Shown one piece after another: positions 45,906 to 54,954 of a stretch of 64,000 nucleotides of DNA. The translations under genes and the position numbers were made by a program. The DNA comes from Arenibacterium halophilum. Lineage in GTDB: Bacteria > Pseudomonadota > Alphaproteobacteria > Rhodobacterales > Rhodobacteraceae. Every line of letters starts with the position of its first letter. The stretch's first letter is position 1. Location: contig NZ_VCPC01000002.1 of NCBI RefSeq assembly GCF_005938225.1, forward strand, positions 1,116,001 through 1,180,000, written 5' to 3'. The notes below the pieces were generated by a model that saw only the letters and a program-made list of their open reading frames with translations, had not been told where the DNA came from and did not search any database.

Positions 45906-46681
45906 CCGCGGAGCGGCGCCCAGACACGCCAGGGCGCGCGGCCGTCGGCCCACAGCTGTTCCAGCTCGTTCTTGTCGCGCAGCGTGTCCATCGCCATCCA
46001 GAACCCGTCGTGCCGCCAAACGGCCAACTGACGGTCGGCGGCAAGCTGCTCCAGCGGATCTTTCTCAAACACGGTGTGGTCGCCTTCGATCCGGTCGAAC
46101 ACCGAAGGCTCGCAGACCATGAAGCCGCCATTGATCCAGCGGTTGTCGCCCTGCGGCTTTTCCTGAAACGCGGTCACGCGATCGCCATCCAGACCCAGCG
46201 CGCCAAATCGGCCCGCTGGAAGGATCGCCGTCATCGTGGCCTCGCAGCCCTGCGCCCGGTGAAAATCGACCGAGGCCGAGATATCGACATCCGACACCCC
46301 GTCGCCATAGGTCAGGCAAAATGTGCCATCGACATAGTCGCGCACCCGCTTGATGCGCCCGCCGGTCAATGTGGACTCGCCGGTGTCGACCAACGTCACC
46401 TTCCATGGCTCCGAGCTTTGGTTGTGTACCTCCATGCCATTGGTCGTCATGTCGAATGTGACGTCGGACATATGCAGGAAGTAATTCGCGAAATATTCCT
46501 TGATCATGTAGCCCTTGTAGCCACAGCAGATCACGAATTCGGTGACCCCGTGGTGGCCGTAGATCTTCATGATGTGCCACAGGATCGGACGCCCGCCGAT
46601 CTCGATCATCGGTTTCGGACGCAGGTGCGATTCTTCGCTGATGCGGGTGCCGAACCCACCGGCCAGAATGACTGCTTTCAC
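45902..46681 (-). CDS. rfbF: Glucose-1-phosphate cytidylyltransferase
   Basis: 259 residues from GTG 46681, which gives the normal RfbF length; GGGTGGGA just upstream is the ribosome-binding site. [21 protein letters not shown] is the nucleotidyltransferase motif, followed by [15 protein letters not shown] and [11 protein letters not shown], the RfbF signature. It makes CDP-glucose from CTP and glucose 1-phosphate and is the first gene of the ten-gene unit. Confidence 0.96.
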   Translation of the reverse strand: MKAVILAGGFGTRISEESHLRPKPMIEIGGRPILWHIMKIYGHHGVTEFVICCGYKGYMIKEYFANYFLHMSDVTFDMTTNGMEVHNQSSEPWKVTLVDTGESTLTGGRIKRVRDYVDGTFCLTYGDGVSDVDISASVDFHRAQGCEATMTAILPAGRFGALGLDGDRVTAFQEKPQGDNRWINGGFMVCEPSVFDRIEGDHTVFEKDPLEQLAADRQLAVWRHDGFWMAMDTLRDKNELEQLWADGRAPWRVWAPLRG

Positions 46682-46763
46682 TATCCCACCCGCCAATTGT
46701 TGTGTCTTTGCGGCAGGATGTGGTTACACAATCGCGCGCGGCTTCACAAGGAAATCGCAACGG

Positions 46764-46793
46764 AAAAGGCCGCCCCCTTGCGGGAACGGCCTT
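46764..46793 (-). terminator. Terminator of rplM-rpsI
   Basis: AAGGCCG (46766-46772) pairs with CGGCCTT (46787-46793) with a smaller inner stem; on the minus strand TTTTCC follows. It lies 22 bases after the rpsI stop. Confidence 0.75.
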
Positions 46794-46814
46794 GTCCAAA
46801 CATATGTCCGAAGC

Positions 46815-47315
46815 TTAACGCTTGGAGAACTGGAAGCTCTTGCGGGCCTTGGCCTTACCGTATTTCTTCCGTTCCACAACGCGGCTGTCGCGGGTCAGGA
46901 AGCCGGCGGCTTTCAGCGCGCTGCGCAGCGAGGGATCGTAGAGTTGCAGCGCCTTCGAGATGCCGTGCTTGACCGCACCGGCCTGACCCGAGAGACCACC
47001 GCCCTTGACGGTTGCCTGAACGTCGAACTGGTCTTCGACGCCGGCCACGCTGAAGGGCTGACGCAGGATCATCTGAAGCACAGGGCGCGCGAAGTAGTCG
47101 TTGATCGGCTTGCCGTTCACAGTCACCTTGCCCGAACCCGGCTTGATCCAGACGCGGGCTACCGCATCTTTCCGCTTGCCGGTGGCATAGCTGCGACCCA
47201 GATCGTCACGAACGGGTTCGCGGGGGTCCAGCGTGGTTTCGGTGCCCTGAACGCCGCCGACATTCTCGGTCACCGCGTCCTTGAGATCTTCGAGGGTGTT
47301 GATTTGATCGGCCAT
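46815..47315 (-). CDS. rpsI: 30S ribosomal protein S9
   Basis: 166 residues, with an N-terminal extension of about 40 residues that is usual in alphaproteobacteria. The core runs from [16 protein letters not shown] to the basic tail [11 protein letters not shown] that reaches the P-site tRNA. It is second in the rplM-rpsI operon, 5 bases after rplM. Confidence 0.99.
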   Translation of the reverse strand: MADQINTLEDLKDAVTENVGGVQGTETTLDPREPVRDDLGRSYATGKRKDAVARVWIKPGSGKVTVNGKPINDYFARPVLQMILRQPFSVAGVEDQFDVQATVKGGGLSGQAGAVKHGISKALQLYDPSLRSALKAAGFLTRDSRVVERKKYGKAKARKSFQFSKR

Positions 47316-47320
47316 CTGGA

Positions 47321-47779
47321 TCAGCTCCGGGTATTTTTCTTGTTCATGGATTTGACATCCAGAACTTCAGGGCTCTGTGCCTCGTGCGGGTGCTCGCCAC
47401 CGGCATAGATGCGCAGGTTCGTCATCTGCTGGCGGCTCAGGCGGTTGCCCGGCAGCATGCGCTTGACCGCTTGGAACACCACGCGCTCAGGGTGCGCGCC
47501 CTCCAGGATCTGCTGCTTGGTGCGCGATTTGATCCCGCCGGGGTGGCCGGTGTGCCAGTAGAAATGCTCTTCGCGTTTCTTGCCGGTCATCTGGATCTTG
47601 TCGGCGTTGATGACGATCACATTGTCGCCCATGTCCATGTGCGGGGTAAAGCTGGCTTTGTGCTTACCGCGCAGACGCATGGCGACGATCGAGGCGAGAC
47701 GGCCCAGAACGACACCCTCGGCGTCGATCAGGATCCATTTCTTGTCAATGTCTGCCGGTGTCGCAGAGAAAGTTTTCAT
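47321..47779 (-). CDS. rplM: 50S ribosomal protein L13
   Basis: 152 residues. Early assembly protein of the large subunit. [50 protein letters not shown] and the [12 protein letters not shown] block are characteristic. First gene of the operon; a promoter candidate lies about 70 bases upstream. Confidence 0.99.
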   Translation of the reverse strand: MKTFSATPADIDKKWILIDAEGVVLGRLASIVAMRLRGKHKASFTPHMDMGDNVIVINADKIQMTGKKREEHFYWHTGHPGGIKSRTKQQILEGAHPERVVFQAVKRMLPGNRLSRQQMTNLRIYAGGEHPHEAQSPEVLDVKSMNKKNTRS

Positions 47780-47844
47780 GACGGATCTTCCCGTTTGGCG
47801 TTAAGCCCGCGGGTTGCCCCGGGGCCGTAATTCGATGGACGGGG

Positions 47845-47871
47845 TTTATAGGGGGCCATTGCACCAGTCAA
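47845..47871 (-). promoter_or_regulatory. Putative rplM-rpsI promoter
   Basis: On the minus strand TTGACT (47866-47871) and TATAAA (47845-47850), spaced by 15 bases, shorter than the usual 17. This is the only promoter-like pair between the preceding terminator and rplM. Confidence 0.4.
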
Positions 47872-47910
47872 GCGGCACATATCCGAATTTATCAATTAAA
47901 ATCAGCCTCT

Positions 47911-47933
47911 TAAAAAATAGGTATTATAATACC
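47911..47933 (-). terminator. AT-rich palindrome with T-run after the MocR gene
   Basis: A 14-base palindrome GGTATTATAATACC (47920-47933) followed on the minus strand by TATTTTTTA. It looks like a low-GC terminator for the regulator gene. The same bases contain TATAAT on both strands, so a promoter use cannot be ruled out. Confidence 0.5.
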
Positions 47934-47942
47934 CCAATAAAA

Positions 47943-49352
47943 TCACACGTTGATCCGCTCGGGCAGGTCGGTCAGCAGATCGCGAAGGCACACCATCGCG
48001 CCCTCGAAGGCCTCGATCGGGATTTGTGCGTTGATTGCGATGCGTACCGCATGAGGAGCACGGGCGTCGCGCAGGGTAAATTCATCCGAGGGCCGGATCT
48101 GCACGCCGCGCGCCTCGGCGGCCTGACAGAAGGCCGGCGCGCGCCACCCCTGCCCCAGACGCAGCCAGACAAAGGGCACGTCTTCGCGCCACGACAAATC
48201 GTAGGCGCCAAGGTGGTTCACCGCGACACGGATGTAGCGCGCGTATTCCGATTTCACCTTGTCGTGCAAAACGGGCAGTTCGGGGCACGTCAGCAGCCGT
48301 GCCGCCAGGTCGGCCATTGGCGCGGCAATGCCGAAGAAACTGTCATCCGCCGCGCGCCTCAGATCCAAGGCGCGCTGCTCCGGGGCCACGGCGAACCCAA
48401 TCCGAAGCGAGGGCGTGAGGCTTTTGGAAATCGACGACGTGTACCAACTGCGTTCCGGTGCAAGACAGCGAAAGGTATCGGCCCGCGCCGGACCGATGCG
48501 GTAACAATCGTCTTCGAGAATTTGCAGATCGTAGCGTCGAGCGACCTCGACGATCTCGTGACGGCGCCATTCGGGGGTAAACAGGCAGGTCGGGTTGTGG
48601 ACTTCGGGCGAGGTGCAGACGATCTGCGCATCATGGGCACGCGCGGCTTCTGCCAGCGCTTCGGGGATCAGCCCATGTTCATCCATCGCCACCGGAACCA
48701 GATCGGCGCGCAACAGCTCTGCCGCGCGGCGGAACCCGGGATAGGCCAGTTCCTCGACCAGAACCGCCGGGCGGCGCCCCCGCAACACGGCCTGCAGGAT
48801 CAGTACAATCGCGTTCTGCCCACCGTGCGCCAGCACCACCTGCCCCTCGTCCAGTTTGCCCAGCGGCGTGCCGGTCAGCCAGCGCACCGCCGCTTCGCGC
48901 GCGTGCCGATACGCGGTATGGCTGGGGTAGTGCATCACGCCCGAGGGCGGCTCTTCGGCCACCTTGGCCATACACCGCTTTATCAGAGCGGATTGCCCTA
49001 CGTTCGGCAGCGCAGGCGAAAACAGGCTTATCGGATAGGTCTTGCCCTCGGATCCATGCGGAACGGGCTCAACCGCGATGGGGGCTGTCGCAGGCGTTTC
49101 CGCCGGCTCCACCCGGCGCACAAAGGTGCCCCGCCCGACGCCTGCCACCAATAACCGCTCGTCCGTCAGGATTGTATAGGCCCGCGCAACAGTGCCGGGG
49201 GTCACGCCAAGCCGATAAGCCAGTTCCCGCACAGGCGGCACCTGATACCCCGGCGCCAGCTGCCCCGATTGTATGGCACTGCGGATCACACCAGCCAAAA
49301 CGCGGTACTTCGGACCGGTTCCTGCGGCGAATCCAGACAAGATTGTATCCAT
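47943..49352 (-). CDS. MocR-type regulator: GntR helix-turn-helix fused to an aminotransferase domain
   Basis: 469 residues from ATG 49352. An N-terminal winged helix (PPVRELAYRLGVTPGTVARAY) is joined by a linker to a fold-type I aminotransferase domain, with K near residue 309 in SSISKSLTPSLRIGF for PLP. Members such as PdxR and GabR sense PLP or amino acids. Here the gene is divergent from a DUF1127 gene, not from pdx or gab genes. Paired repeats between the two genes could be its binding sites. Confidence 0.92.
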   Translation of the reverse strand: MDTILSGFAAGTGPKYRVLAGVIRSAIQSGQLAPGYQVPPVRELAYRLGVTPGTVARAYTILTDERLLVAGVGRGTFVRRVEPAETPATAPIAVEPVPHGSEGKTYPISLFSPALPNVGQSALIKRCMAKVAEEPPSGVMHYPSHTAYRHAREAAVRWLTGTPLGKLDEGQVVLAHGGQNAIVLILQAVLRGRRPAVLVEELAYPGFRRAAELLRADLVPVAMDEHGLIPEALAEAARAHDAQIVCTSPEVHNPTCLFTPEWRRHEIVEVARRYDLQILEDDCYRIGPARADTFRCLAPERSWYTSSISKSLTPSLRIGFAVAPEQRALDLRRAADDSFFGIAAPMADLAARLLTCPELPVLHDKVKSEYARYIRVAVNHLGAYDLSWREDVPFVWLRLGQGWRAPAFCQAAEARGVQIRPSDEFTLRDARAPHAVRIAINAQIPIEAFEGAMVCLRDLLTDLPERINV

Positions 49353-49432
49353 CACAATTCTTTCTTGGACAGCGGTCAACTTTTCAATGTATCGCTAATG
49401 TACCAAAACATTTTACATTGTGTCAATACAAT
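49342..49432. promoter_or_regulatory. Repeat cluster in the MocR/DUF1127 intergenic region
   Basis: ATTGTAT (49342-49348) and its inverse ATACAAT (49426-49432), the latter part of ATTGTGTCAATACAAT (49417-49432). AATGTA occurs twice, 11 bases apart (49386, 49397), and ACATT twice (49408, 49415). This is the kind of mixed direct and inverted array MocR regulators bind. Confidence 0.45.
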
Positions 49433-49447
49433 CGGAAAGGACATCCC

Positions 49448-49675
49448 ATGGCACACACATCCACCTCGCGCAGCCTTGATATGCTTAGCATGGCGCCCCG
49501 CCTGCCGCTGATTGCGGCCCTGGCGATCCGAGTCGCGGATGTTGTCACCGTATGGGATCAGCGCCGCCGAACCCGAAAGGCCCTGAAGGATTTGGATAAA
49601 CACATCCTGTGGGATATCGGCATCACCGAACATCAGGCGCAGAAAGAAGCGCGCCGCCCATTTTACCAACCCTGA
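49448..49675 (+). CDS. DUF1127 small protein
   Basis: 75 residues from ATG 49448 (GGAAAGGACATCCC upstream). The C-terminal half WDQRRRTRKALKDLDKHILWDIGITEHQAQKEARR is the DUF1127 helix pair, a basic motif that in relatives binds RNA or affects phosphate metabolism. The N-terminal about 30 residues are hydrophobic-leaning but not a clear membrane span. It has its own terminator and is divergent from the MocR gene, which may control it. Confidence 0.92.
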   Translation: MAHTSTSRSLDMLSMAPRLPLIAALAIRVADVVTVWDQRRRTRKALKDLDKHILWDIGITEHQAQKEARRPFYQP

Positions 49676-49704
49676 TCTACCCTGTCTGGCAACAGACCAA
49701 CCTT

Positions 49705-49732
49705 GGCCGGGCATCTGCCCGGCCATTTTTTT
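49705..49732 (+). terminator. Intrinsic terminator of the DUF1127 gene
   Basis: A perfect 9-base-pair GC stem (49705-49713 with 49716-49724) followed by seven T (49726-49732). Clear rho-independent terminator. Confidence 0.9.
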
Positions 49733-49743
49733 GCCAAAATTCG

Positions 49744-49755
49744 CACAACGTTGTG
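49744..49755 (+). promoter_or_regulatory. Perfect 12-base palindrome upstream of the RTX gene
   Basis: CACAACGTTGTG, about 100 bases before the RTX ATG, directly followed by an A-rich stretch. Its symmetry suits a dimeric regulator. Confidence 0.4.
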
Positions 49756-49806
49756 TAAAAAGACATTTTCTTCTTATGCCGATGTGCCAGTATCGCGCGC
49801 GGAATC

Positions 49807-49839
49807 GGCCGGCCCGCAATTTTGCCCGGCCTTTGTTTT
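49807..49839 (+). promoter_or_regulatory. Terminator-like hairpin in the RTX leader
   Basis: GGCCGG (49807-49812) pairs with CCGGCC (49826-49831), followed by TTTGTTTT. It ends 18 bases before the start codon and just before the GGAGGA ribosome-binding site, so it could attenuate transcription. Confidence 0.5.
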
Positions 49840-49857
49840 GCACTGGAGGAATTTTTA

Positions 49858-51936
49858 ATGGTTGCGTTTCTTGGCGATCAGAATCTGATGTCATCGGCTG
49901 GTCTCGGCGTTTTTGTCTATGATCATACCGATGTTGTTCTGGCCGATGGGTCTGTTGTTCTTGCCTACTTCAGCTCATCCACCGGACCCCTGCATTTTTT
50001 TCGCTACGATCCTGATACCGGCACCACCACGCACCTGTCGTCGATGGGGGCCATCGGGTCGGGGTACGACACCCCCAGACTGATGGCGCGGGCCGATGGT
50101 GGGTTCACCCTGATCATGAAGACCGAGGTCGGTTACCTGACCGAGGATGACCGGATCACCAAGTTCGAATTCGACGCCAATGCGACCCAGCAATCCAGCT
50201 TGGAACTGGCCGCCGGCTTCCTTGAAATGCACGATGCGGTTGCGACAGACACCGGATTTTTTGTGGCCTATCGCGACCGGCGCCATTCCGACGGCGTGGA
50301 ATACAAGGGCCGGTTCATCGACGCCGCAGGCAACGAACTGGCCACCGTCGATTTCAACGCAGGCAATATCAGCTTCAACCGCGCCGTTCCCGATGCCGTG
50401 GTCTTGGCGAATGGCAACGTCGCCGTGGTCTGGAACCTTAGCGACGTGCAAGGCACCCGGCTACAGATCTTCCAGCCCAACGGCACCCCGGTGACGGCGG
50501 CGCTGGACGTGACGCAATCCGCGCCCTCTGGGCTTTTGTCGAAACCGCCGGTGATCGCCGTGAACCCCGAAGGCGGCTTTGTGATCCTGAGCTATCAGAG
50601 CACCGACCAAAACGCGATCCACATCCAGAAATTCACCGATGCCGGTGCCAAGAAAGGCGCCGAGATCATTCTGGATGCCACCGTGGACGCCCCCTTCCCC
50701 TATGCTGGCGAGCCCAAGATTGGCTTCACCGCCAGCGGGCTGATGGTGGTTGGCTGGACGACGGACGGCACCAGCACCGACAACAAGAACGACGTATATA
50801 TTTCGGTCCTCACTCAATCCGGTCAGCTTATCGCCGGGCCCCTGATGGCCGGAGAGAATATCCTCGATGACCAGAAAGAGGTTGGCTTTACCCAACTGAA
50901 CGACGGCCGCCTGCTGTTCTCTTTCTTCGATGACACGAATGTCTGGCTAAGCCACCAGGCATCGATCCAGGCCCGCCTTTTCGAAGACCCGGATTGGATC
51001 TGGGAAGGCAATGGGCGCGACAACACGCGCGGCGGGACCGCCGGGAATGACGTGATGCTGGGCCTTGCTGGCGATGACATCATGAATGGGCGCGGCGGCG
51101 AGGATTACCTAAAGGGCGGTCGTGGCAACGACACGCTGAAAGGGGGCGGCCGGGCCGACATTCTTGAAGGCGAACTTGGCGATGACCAACTGATTGGCGG
51201 CGCTGGGAACGACCAACTGATCGGCGGCTACGGCAATGACACGCTTGGCGGTGGCGGCGGAGCCGACCAACTGTTCGGCGGTGACGGTGCTGACCTGCTG
51301 ATCGGCGGTGCCGGGGCTGACATCCTGCAAGCAGGCCGTGGCAATGATGGCCTGCGCGGCGGCAACGGCGACGATGTGATGTCGGCCGAATCCGGGCGCA
51401 ACAACTTTCAGGGCGGCGACGGCAACGACACCATGACGGGCGGCAGCGGCCGTGACCGGATGCTGGGCCAGAACGGGAATGACGTGATCGATGGCGGCGA
51501 AGGGCCCGACAAGCTGATCGGCGGCGCGGGCAATGACATTCTGCGCGGCGGCGATGGCAATGACGTGCTTCAGGGCGAAGATGACAACGATTTCCTGAAT
51601 GGCGGCGCGGGCAACGACCGCGAATATGGCGGGGCCGGCAACGACACCTTCTACGACAGTGACGGCAACGATCGCTGGTGGGGTGGCGCCGGGTCGGATA
51701 CCTTCCGGTTCCTCGATACCGACTTTGGCAATGACCGGATCAAGGACTTCGAATTCGGCGTCGATGTGCTCGACATGAGCACGACAGCCCGTGCGCTGGA
51801 ATTTGCAGGAATGGATCCGATCCTGGTAACCGAAGTGCGCGCCGGGGTCCGGTTCGAGGTGAATGCCGACAACTGGGTGCTGATCGAAGGCGCCACGCTT
51901 GCCGATTTCGGCCCGAACGACCTTATTCTGTCGTAA
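49858..51936 (+). CDS. Secreted RTX calcium-binding protein
   Basis: 692 residues from ATG 49858, behind GGAGGAATTTTT. Residues about 1-390 have no signal peptide and contain repeated beta-rich blades, with aspartate-rich turns, suggesting a propeller-like domain. Residues about 397-620 hold glycine-rich nonapeptide repeats of the GGxGxDxLxG type that fold into a calcium-bound beta-roll. The last about 60 residues (FGNDRIKDFEFGVDVLDMS to DLILS) are the C-terminal cap seen in type I secretion substrates. No protease or toxin motif is visible. Its T1SS transporter is not in the window. Confidence 0.92.
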   Translation: MVAFLGDQNLMSSAGLGVFVYDHTDVVLADGSVVLAYFSSSTGPLHFFRYDPDTGTTTHLSSMGAIGSGYDTPRLMARADGGFTLIMKTEVGYLTEDDRITKFEFDANATQQSSLELAAGFLEMHDAVATDTGFFVAYRDRRHSDGVEYKGRFIDAAGNELATVDFNAGNISFNRAVPDAVVLANGNVAVVWNLSDVQGTRLQIFQPNGTPVTAALDVTQSAPSGLLSKPPVIAVNPEGGFVILSYQSTDQNAIHIQKFTDAGAKKGAEIILDATVDAPFPYAGEPKIGFTASGLMVVGWTTDGTSTDNKNDVYISVLTQSGQLIAGPLMAGENILDDQKEVGFTQLNDGRLLFSFFDDTNVWLSHQASIQARLFEDPDWIWEGNGRDNTRGGTAGNDVMLGLAGDDIMNGRGGEDYLKGGRGNDTLKGGGRADILEGELGDDQLIGGAGNDQLIGGYGNDTLGGGGGADQLFGGDGADLLIGGAGADILQAGRGNDGLRGGNGDDVMSAESGRNNFQGGDGNDTMTGGSGRDRMLGQNGNDVIDGGEGPDKLIGGAGNDILRGGDGNDVLQGEDDNDFLNGGAGNDREYGGAGNDTFYDSDGNDRWWGGAGSDTFRFLDTDFGNDRIKDFEFGVDVLDMSTTARALEFAGMDPILVTEVRAGVRFEVNADNWVLIEGATLADFGPNDLILS

Positions 51937-51969
51937 TAGGAGGGCGGGCATTGCCCCGCCCAGACACCT

Positions 51970-52392
51970 CTAGCGCGCGGGCGGGATCGAATAGGTCAGT
52001 GTCGCCCGCGCCACAAGATCGGGCGAACCTTCCGACCGCAGATGCACGTCGCCAATCGCCAGAACACGGCCCAGTTTCAGCAATTGCCCGGTGGCGATCA
52101 GATCGGCCCCGGCCGCCGGTTTACGCATGAAATCGATGGAGCAGTTCGTCGTCACTGCCAGCGCCTGCCGCCCGATGCGCGACAGCACCATCGCGTAGAC
52201 GCACACATCCGCCAGCCCGAACATCGACGGCCCCGACACCGTGCCGCCCGGGCGCAGGTGCGTATCATTCACCACCAGCCGCATGGTGATGCCGTCCTCG
52301 GTCAACGCGTCGATCCGAAAGGCACCGCGCACCTGCGGAAACACCTCGTCAATGTACGCGGCAAGTTCGTCACGGTTCATCGCAAGCGTCAT
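51970..52392 (-). CDS. PaaI-type hot-dog thioesterase
   Basis: 140 residues. Hot-dog fold with RPGGTVSGPSMFGLADVCVYAMV, the substrate helix of the PaaI group, and TTNCSIDFMRKPAAG. Such enzymes hydrolyse acyl-CoA esters. It is divergent from the enoyl-CoA hydratase gene, 117 bases apart, hinting at a shared fatty- or aromatic-acid role. Confidence 0.88.
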   Translation of the reverse strand: MTLAMNRDELAAYIDEVFPQVRGAFRIDALTEDGITMRLVVNDTHLRPGGTVSGPSMFGLADVCVYAMVLSRIGRQALAVTTNCSIDFMRKPAAGADLIATGQLLKLGRVLAIGDVHLRSEGSPDLVARATLTYSIPPAR

Positions 52393-52509
52393 CTATCCCC
52401 CCCATAATTGCCGGTGTCGATTTGTGCCGACAATCGCGCCGGGCGCAACCCCTTGCGCCCCGACATGAAACCGCGCGATGCTGAGGCCGGCCACGGCAGG
52501 AGGACCGAC

Positions 52510-53295
52510 ATGACCATTCTGGAACGCACCGACGACGGCGCTGTCGCGCATTTGCGGATGAACGCGCCCGAGAGGCTGAACGCGCTGTCCGACGAAATGC
52601 TGGCCGCATTGCAAGTGGTGCTGGACCAACTGGCCGACGACAGTGCGATCCGGGCGGTTATCCTGTCGGGCGCGGGCAAGGCGTTCTGCGCGGGCCACGA
52701 TCTGAAACAGATGACCGCCGCGCGTCAGGCCGAAGACGGGGGTCGCGCCAGCTTCGCCGATCTGTTCGACCGCTGCACCAAGGTGATGACGCGCATCCGC
52801 ACCCTGCCCCAGCCCGTGATCGCCCAAGTCCACGGCATCGCCACCGCCGCCGGGTGCCAATTGGTCGCCACCTGCGACATGGCGATCGCCGATACGGACA
52901 CCCGGTTTGGCGTAAATGGGGTGAATATCGGCCTGTTCTGTTCGACACCCATGGTGGCGCTGTCACGAAACATTGCCCGCAAGCAGGCGTTCGAGATGCT
53001 GACCACGGGTCAGTTCATCCCCGCGTCCGAGGCCGAGCGTCGCGGCCTGATCAACCGCGCCGTCGCGCCCGAGGCACTGGCCGAAGAGGCCCGCGCGCTG
53101 GCGCAAACCGTGGCAGGCAAGCTGGGCGCGGCGGTGCGCATCGGCAAGCGCGCCTTCTATGACCAGCTCGACATGAGTCTCGACGACGCCTATCGCCACA
53201 CCGGCGCGGTGATGGTGGAAAACATGCTGCACCGCGATACCGAAGAAGGCATCGCCGCTTTCATCGACAAACGCTCGCCCGACTGGCAGCAGTAA
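52510..53295 (+). CDS. Enoyl-CoA hydratase/isomerase family protein
   Basis: 261 residues from ATG 52510 with AGGAGG upstream. Crotonase fold: [13 protein letters not shown], the oxyanion-hole region [14 protein letters not shown], and [20 protein letters not shown]. It keeps neither of the two glutamates of classical hydratases at obvious places (GCQLVATCD instead of the usual E-containing block), so a different crotonase reaction is possible. Confidence 0.9.
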   Translation: MTILERTDDGAVAHLRMNAPERLNALSDEMLAALQVVLDQLADDSAIRAVILSGAGKAFCAGHDLKQMTAARQAEDGGRASFADLFDRCTKVMTRIRTLPQPVIAQVHGIATAAGCQLVATCDMAIADTDTRFGVNGVNIGLFCSTPMVALSRNIARKQAFEMLTTGQFIPASEAERRGLINRAVAPEALAEEARALAQTVAGKLGAAVRIGKRAFYDQLDMSLDDAYRHTGAVMVENMLHRDTEEGIAAFIDKRSPDWQQ

Positions 53296-53570
53296 CCAGT
53301 TTCCATATCGGCGCCCGATTGTTTCCAAAACTGCGGTTTCAACTCGGGCGGGAATGTGGCAAATCTACGGCAAGGCAGGCAGCCCGGAGTTGTCGCCTTA
53401 CGCTTTGGGCCGTCGTCCAGCGCCCGTCCCTCCAGCCGGCCTCTCTCCGGCATGATAGGTACTGCGACGGCCCCAGAAAGCCCTCCAAGCCCTTTTGGAC
53501 TGCGCGATACAGCGATGTCGCGGCGTTGCGCCCATTGCTCTTGAGCCGCCTCTCGCCTACATGCAGCGGC

Positions 53571-54929
53571 ATGAGCGATGTACTTCATATTGTCGGCGGC
53601 GGAATGGCCGGGTCCGAAGCTGCCTGGCAGGCGGCGCAGATGGGTGTAGACGTGGTCATCCACGAAATGCGCCCCGAGGTGGAAACCTTTGCCCACAAAA
53701 CCGGCAATCTCGCCGAAATGGTTTGTTCCAACTCGTTCCGCTCGGACGACAGCGAACAGAATGCCGTCGGGCTGCTGCATTGGGAAATGCGCGCGGCGGG
53801 CGGCATCATCATGGCGCAGGCCGATGCCCATCGCCTACCCGCCGGTGGCGCGCTGGCGGTCGACCGTGATCCCTTTGCCGAGGCGGTGACCGCGCAGCTC
53901 ATGGCGCATCCCCAAATCTCGGTCAGCTATGGTGAAATAACCGAACTGCCCGACCAAGGGCACTGGATCTTCGCCACCGGCCCGCTGACGTCTTCCGCGC
54001 TTGGCCGTGCCATACAGGCCGAAACCGGCTCCGAGGCGCTGGCCTTTTTCGACGCCATCGCGCCCATCGTTTACTTCGACAGCATCGACATGAGCCGCGC
54101 CTGGATGCAGTCGCGCTATGACAAGGGTGACACCGAGGAAGAGCGCACAGCCTATCTGAACTGCCCGATGGACCGCGATCAATACGAGGCCTTCATCGAC
54201 GCGCTGCTGGCCGCCGACAAGGCCGAGTTCCACGAGGGCGAGACCGCCGGGTATTTCGACGGCTGCCTTCCGATCGAGGTGATGGCCGAACGCGGTCGCG
54301 AGACGCTGCGCCACGGTCCGATGAAGCCGGTCGGGCTGACCAATCCGCATCAGCCGGATGTGAAAGCTCATGCAGTGGTTCAACTTCGCCGCGATAACGC
54401 ACTGGGAACGCTATATAATATTGTCGGATTCCAGACAAAGATGAAGTACGGCGCGCAAGCCGATGTTTTCCGTATGATTCCCGGGCTGGAGGATGCGCGT
54501 TTCGCCCGCTTGGGCGGCATCCACCGCAATACCTTCCTGAACTCTCCTACATTACTCGATGCGCGCATGCGCCTGAAATCGCGTCCGAATATCAGGTTTG
54601 CCGGCCAGATCACCGGAGTTGAGGGCTACGTCGAAAGCTCTGCCATGGGGCTGCTGGCAGGCCGTATGGCTGCCGGAGACATTCTTGGCACAAACATTGC
54701 ACCACCTCCGCCCACCACCGCGATGGGTGCATTGGTGACCCATATCACCGGCGGGGCCGATGCGCGTACCTTCCAGCCAATGAACGTGAACTTCGGCCTG
54801 TTCCCTCCGGTCGAAGGCCTGAAAGGCGGCCGTCGCGGCCGCAAGGACCGCTATAAGGCCTATACGGACCGCGCCAAGTCCGATTGGCGCGATTGGCTGG
54901 ACGCGACACAGAGTGAAGCGATAGCTTAG
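53571..54929 (+). CDS. trmFO: Methylenetetrahydrofolate-tRNA-(uracil-5-)-methyltransferase TrmFO
   Basis: 452 residues from ATG 53571. Folate- and FAD-dependent enzyme that makes m5U54 in the T-loop of tRNA. FAD motif [14 protein letters not shown] (residues 7-20), [11 protein letters not shown] with the conserved cysteine, and [13 protein letters not shown]. The 275 bases before it hold no gene I can support. The next gene, gluQ, is also a tRNA-modifying enzyme. Confidence 0.97.
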   Translation: MSDVLHIVGGGMAGSEAAWQAAQMGVDVVIHEMRPEVETFAHKTGNLAEMVCSNSFRSDDSEQNAVGLLHWEMRAAGGIIMAQADAHRLPAGGALAVDRDPFAEAVTAQLMAHPQISVSYGEITELPDQGHWIFATGPLTSSALGRAIQAETGSEALAFFDAIAPIVYFDSIDMSRAWMQSRYDKGDTEEERTAYLNCPMDRDQYEAFIDALLAADKAEFHEGETAGYFDGCLPIEVMAERGRETLRHGPMKPVGLTNPHQPDVKAHAVVQLRRDNALGTLYNIVGFQTKMKYGAQADVFRMIPGLEDARFARLGGIHRNTFLNSPTLLDARMRLKSRPNIRFAGQITGVEGYVESSAMGLLAGRMAAGDILGTNIAPPPPTTAMGALVTHITGGADARTFQPMNVNFGLFPPVEGLKGGRRGRKDRYKAYTDRAKSDWRDWLDATQSEAIA

Positions 54930-54954
54930 GATCGCGCCTCAAGGATTTGATAAA

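Noticed and set aside
51050-51660. Tandem DNA repeat or CRISPR-like array
   Set aside because: The periodicity is the 27-base coding unit of RTX nonapeptides, not a DNA-level repeat with spacers.
49858-51936. RTX toxin or serralysin protease
   Set aside because: No HExxH protease motif, no hydrophobic pore domain and no acyltransferase partner; only calcium-binding repeats are supported.
53296-53570. Possible gene or pseudogene between the enoyl-CoA hydratase and trmFO
   Set aside because: Frames on both strands are arginine- and serine-rich with no motif or ribosome-binding site; I can support nothing in these 275 bases.
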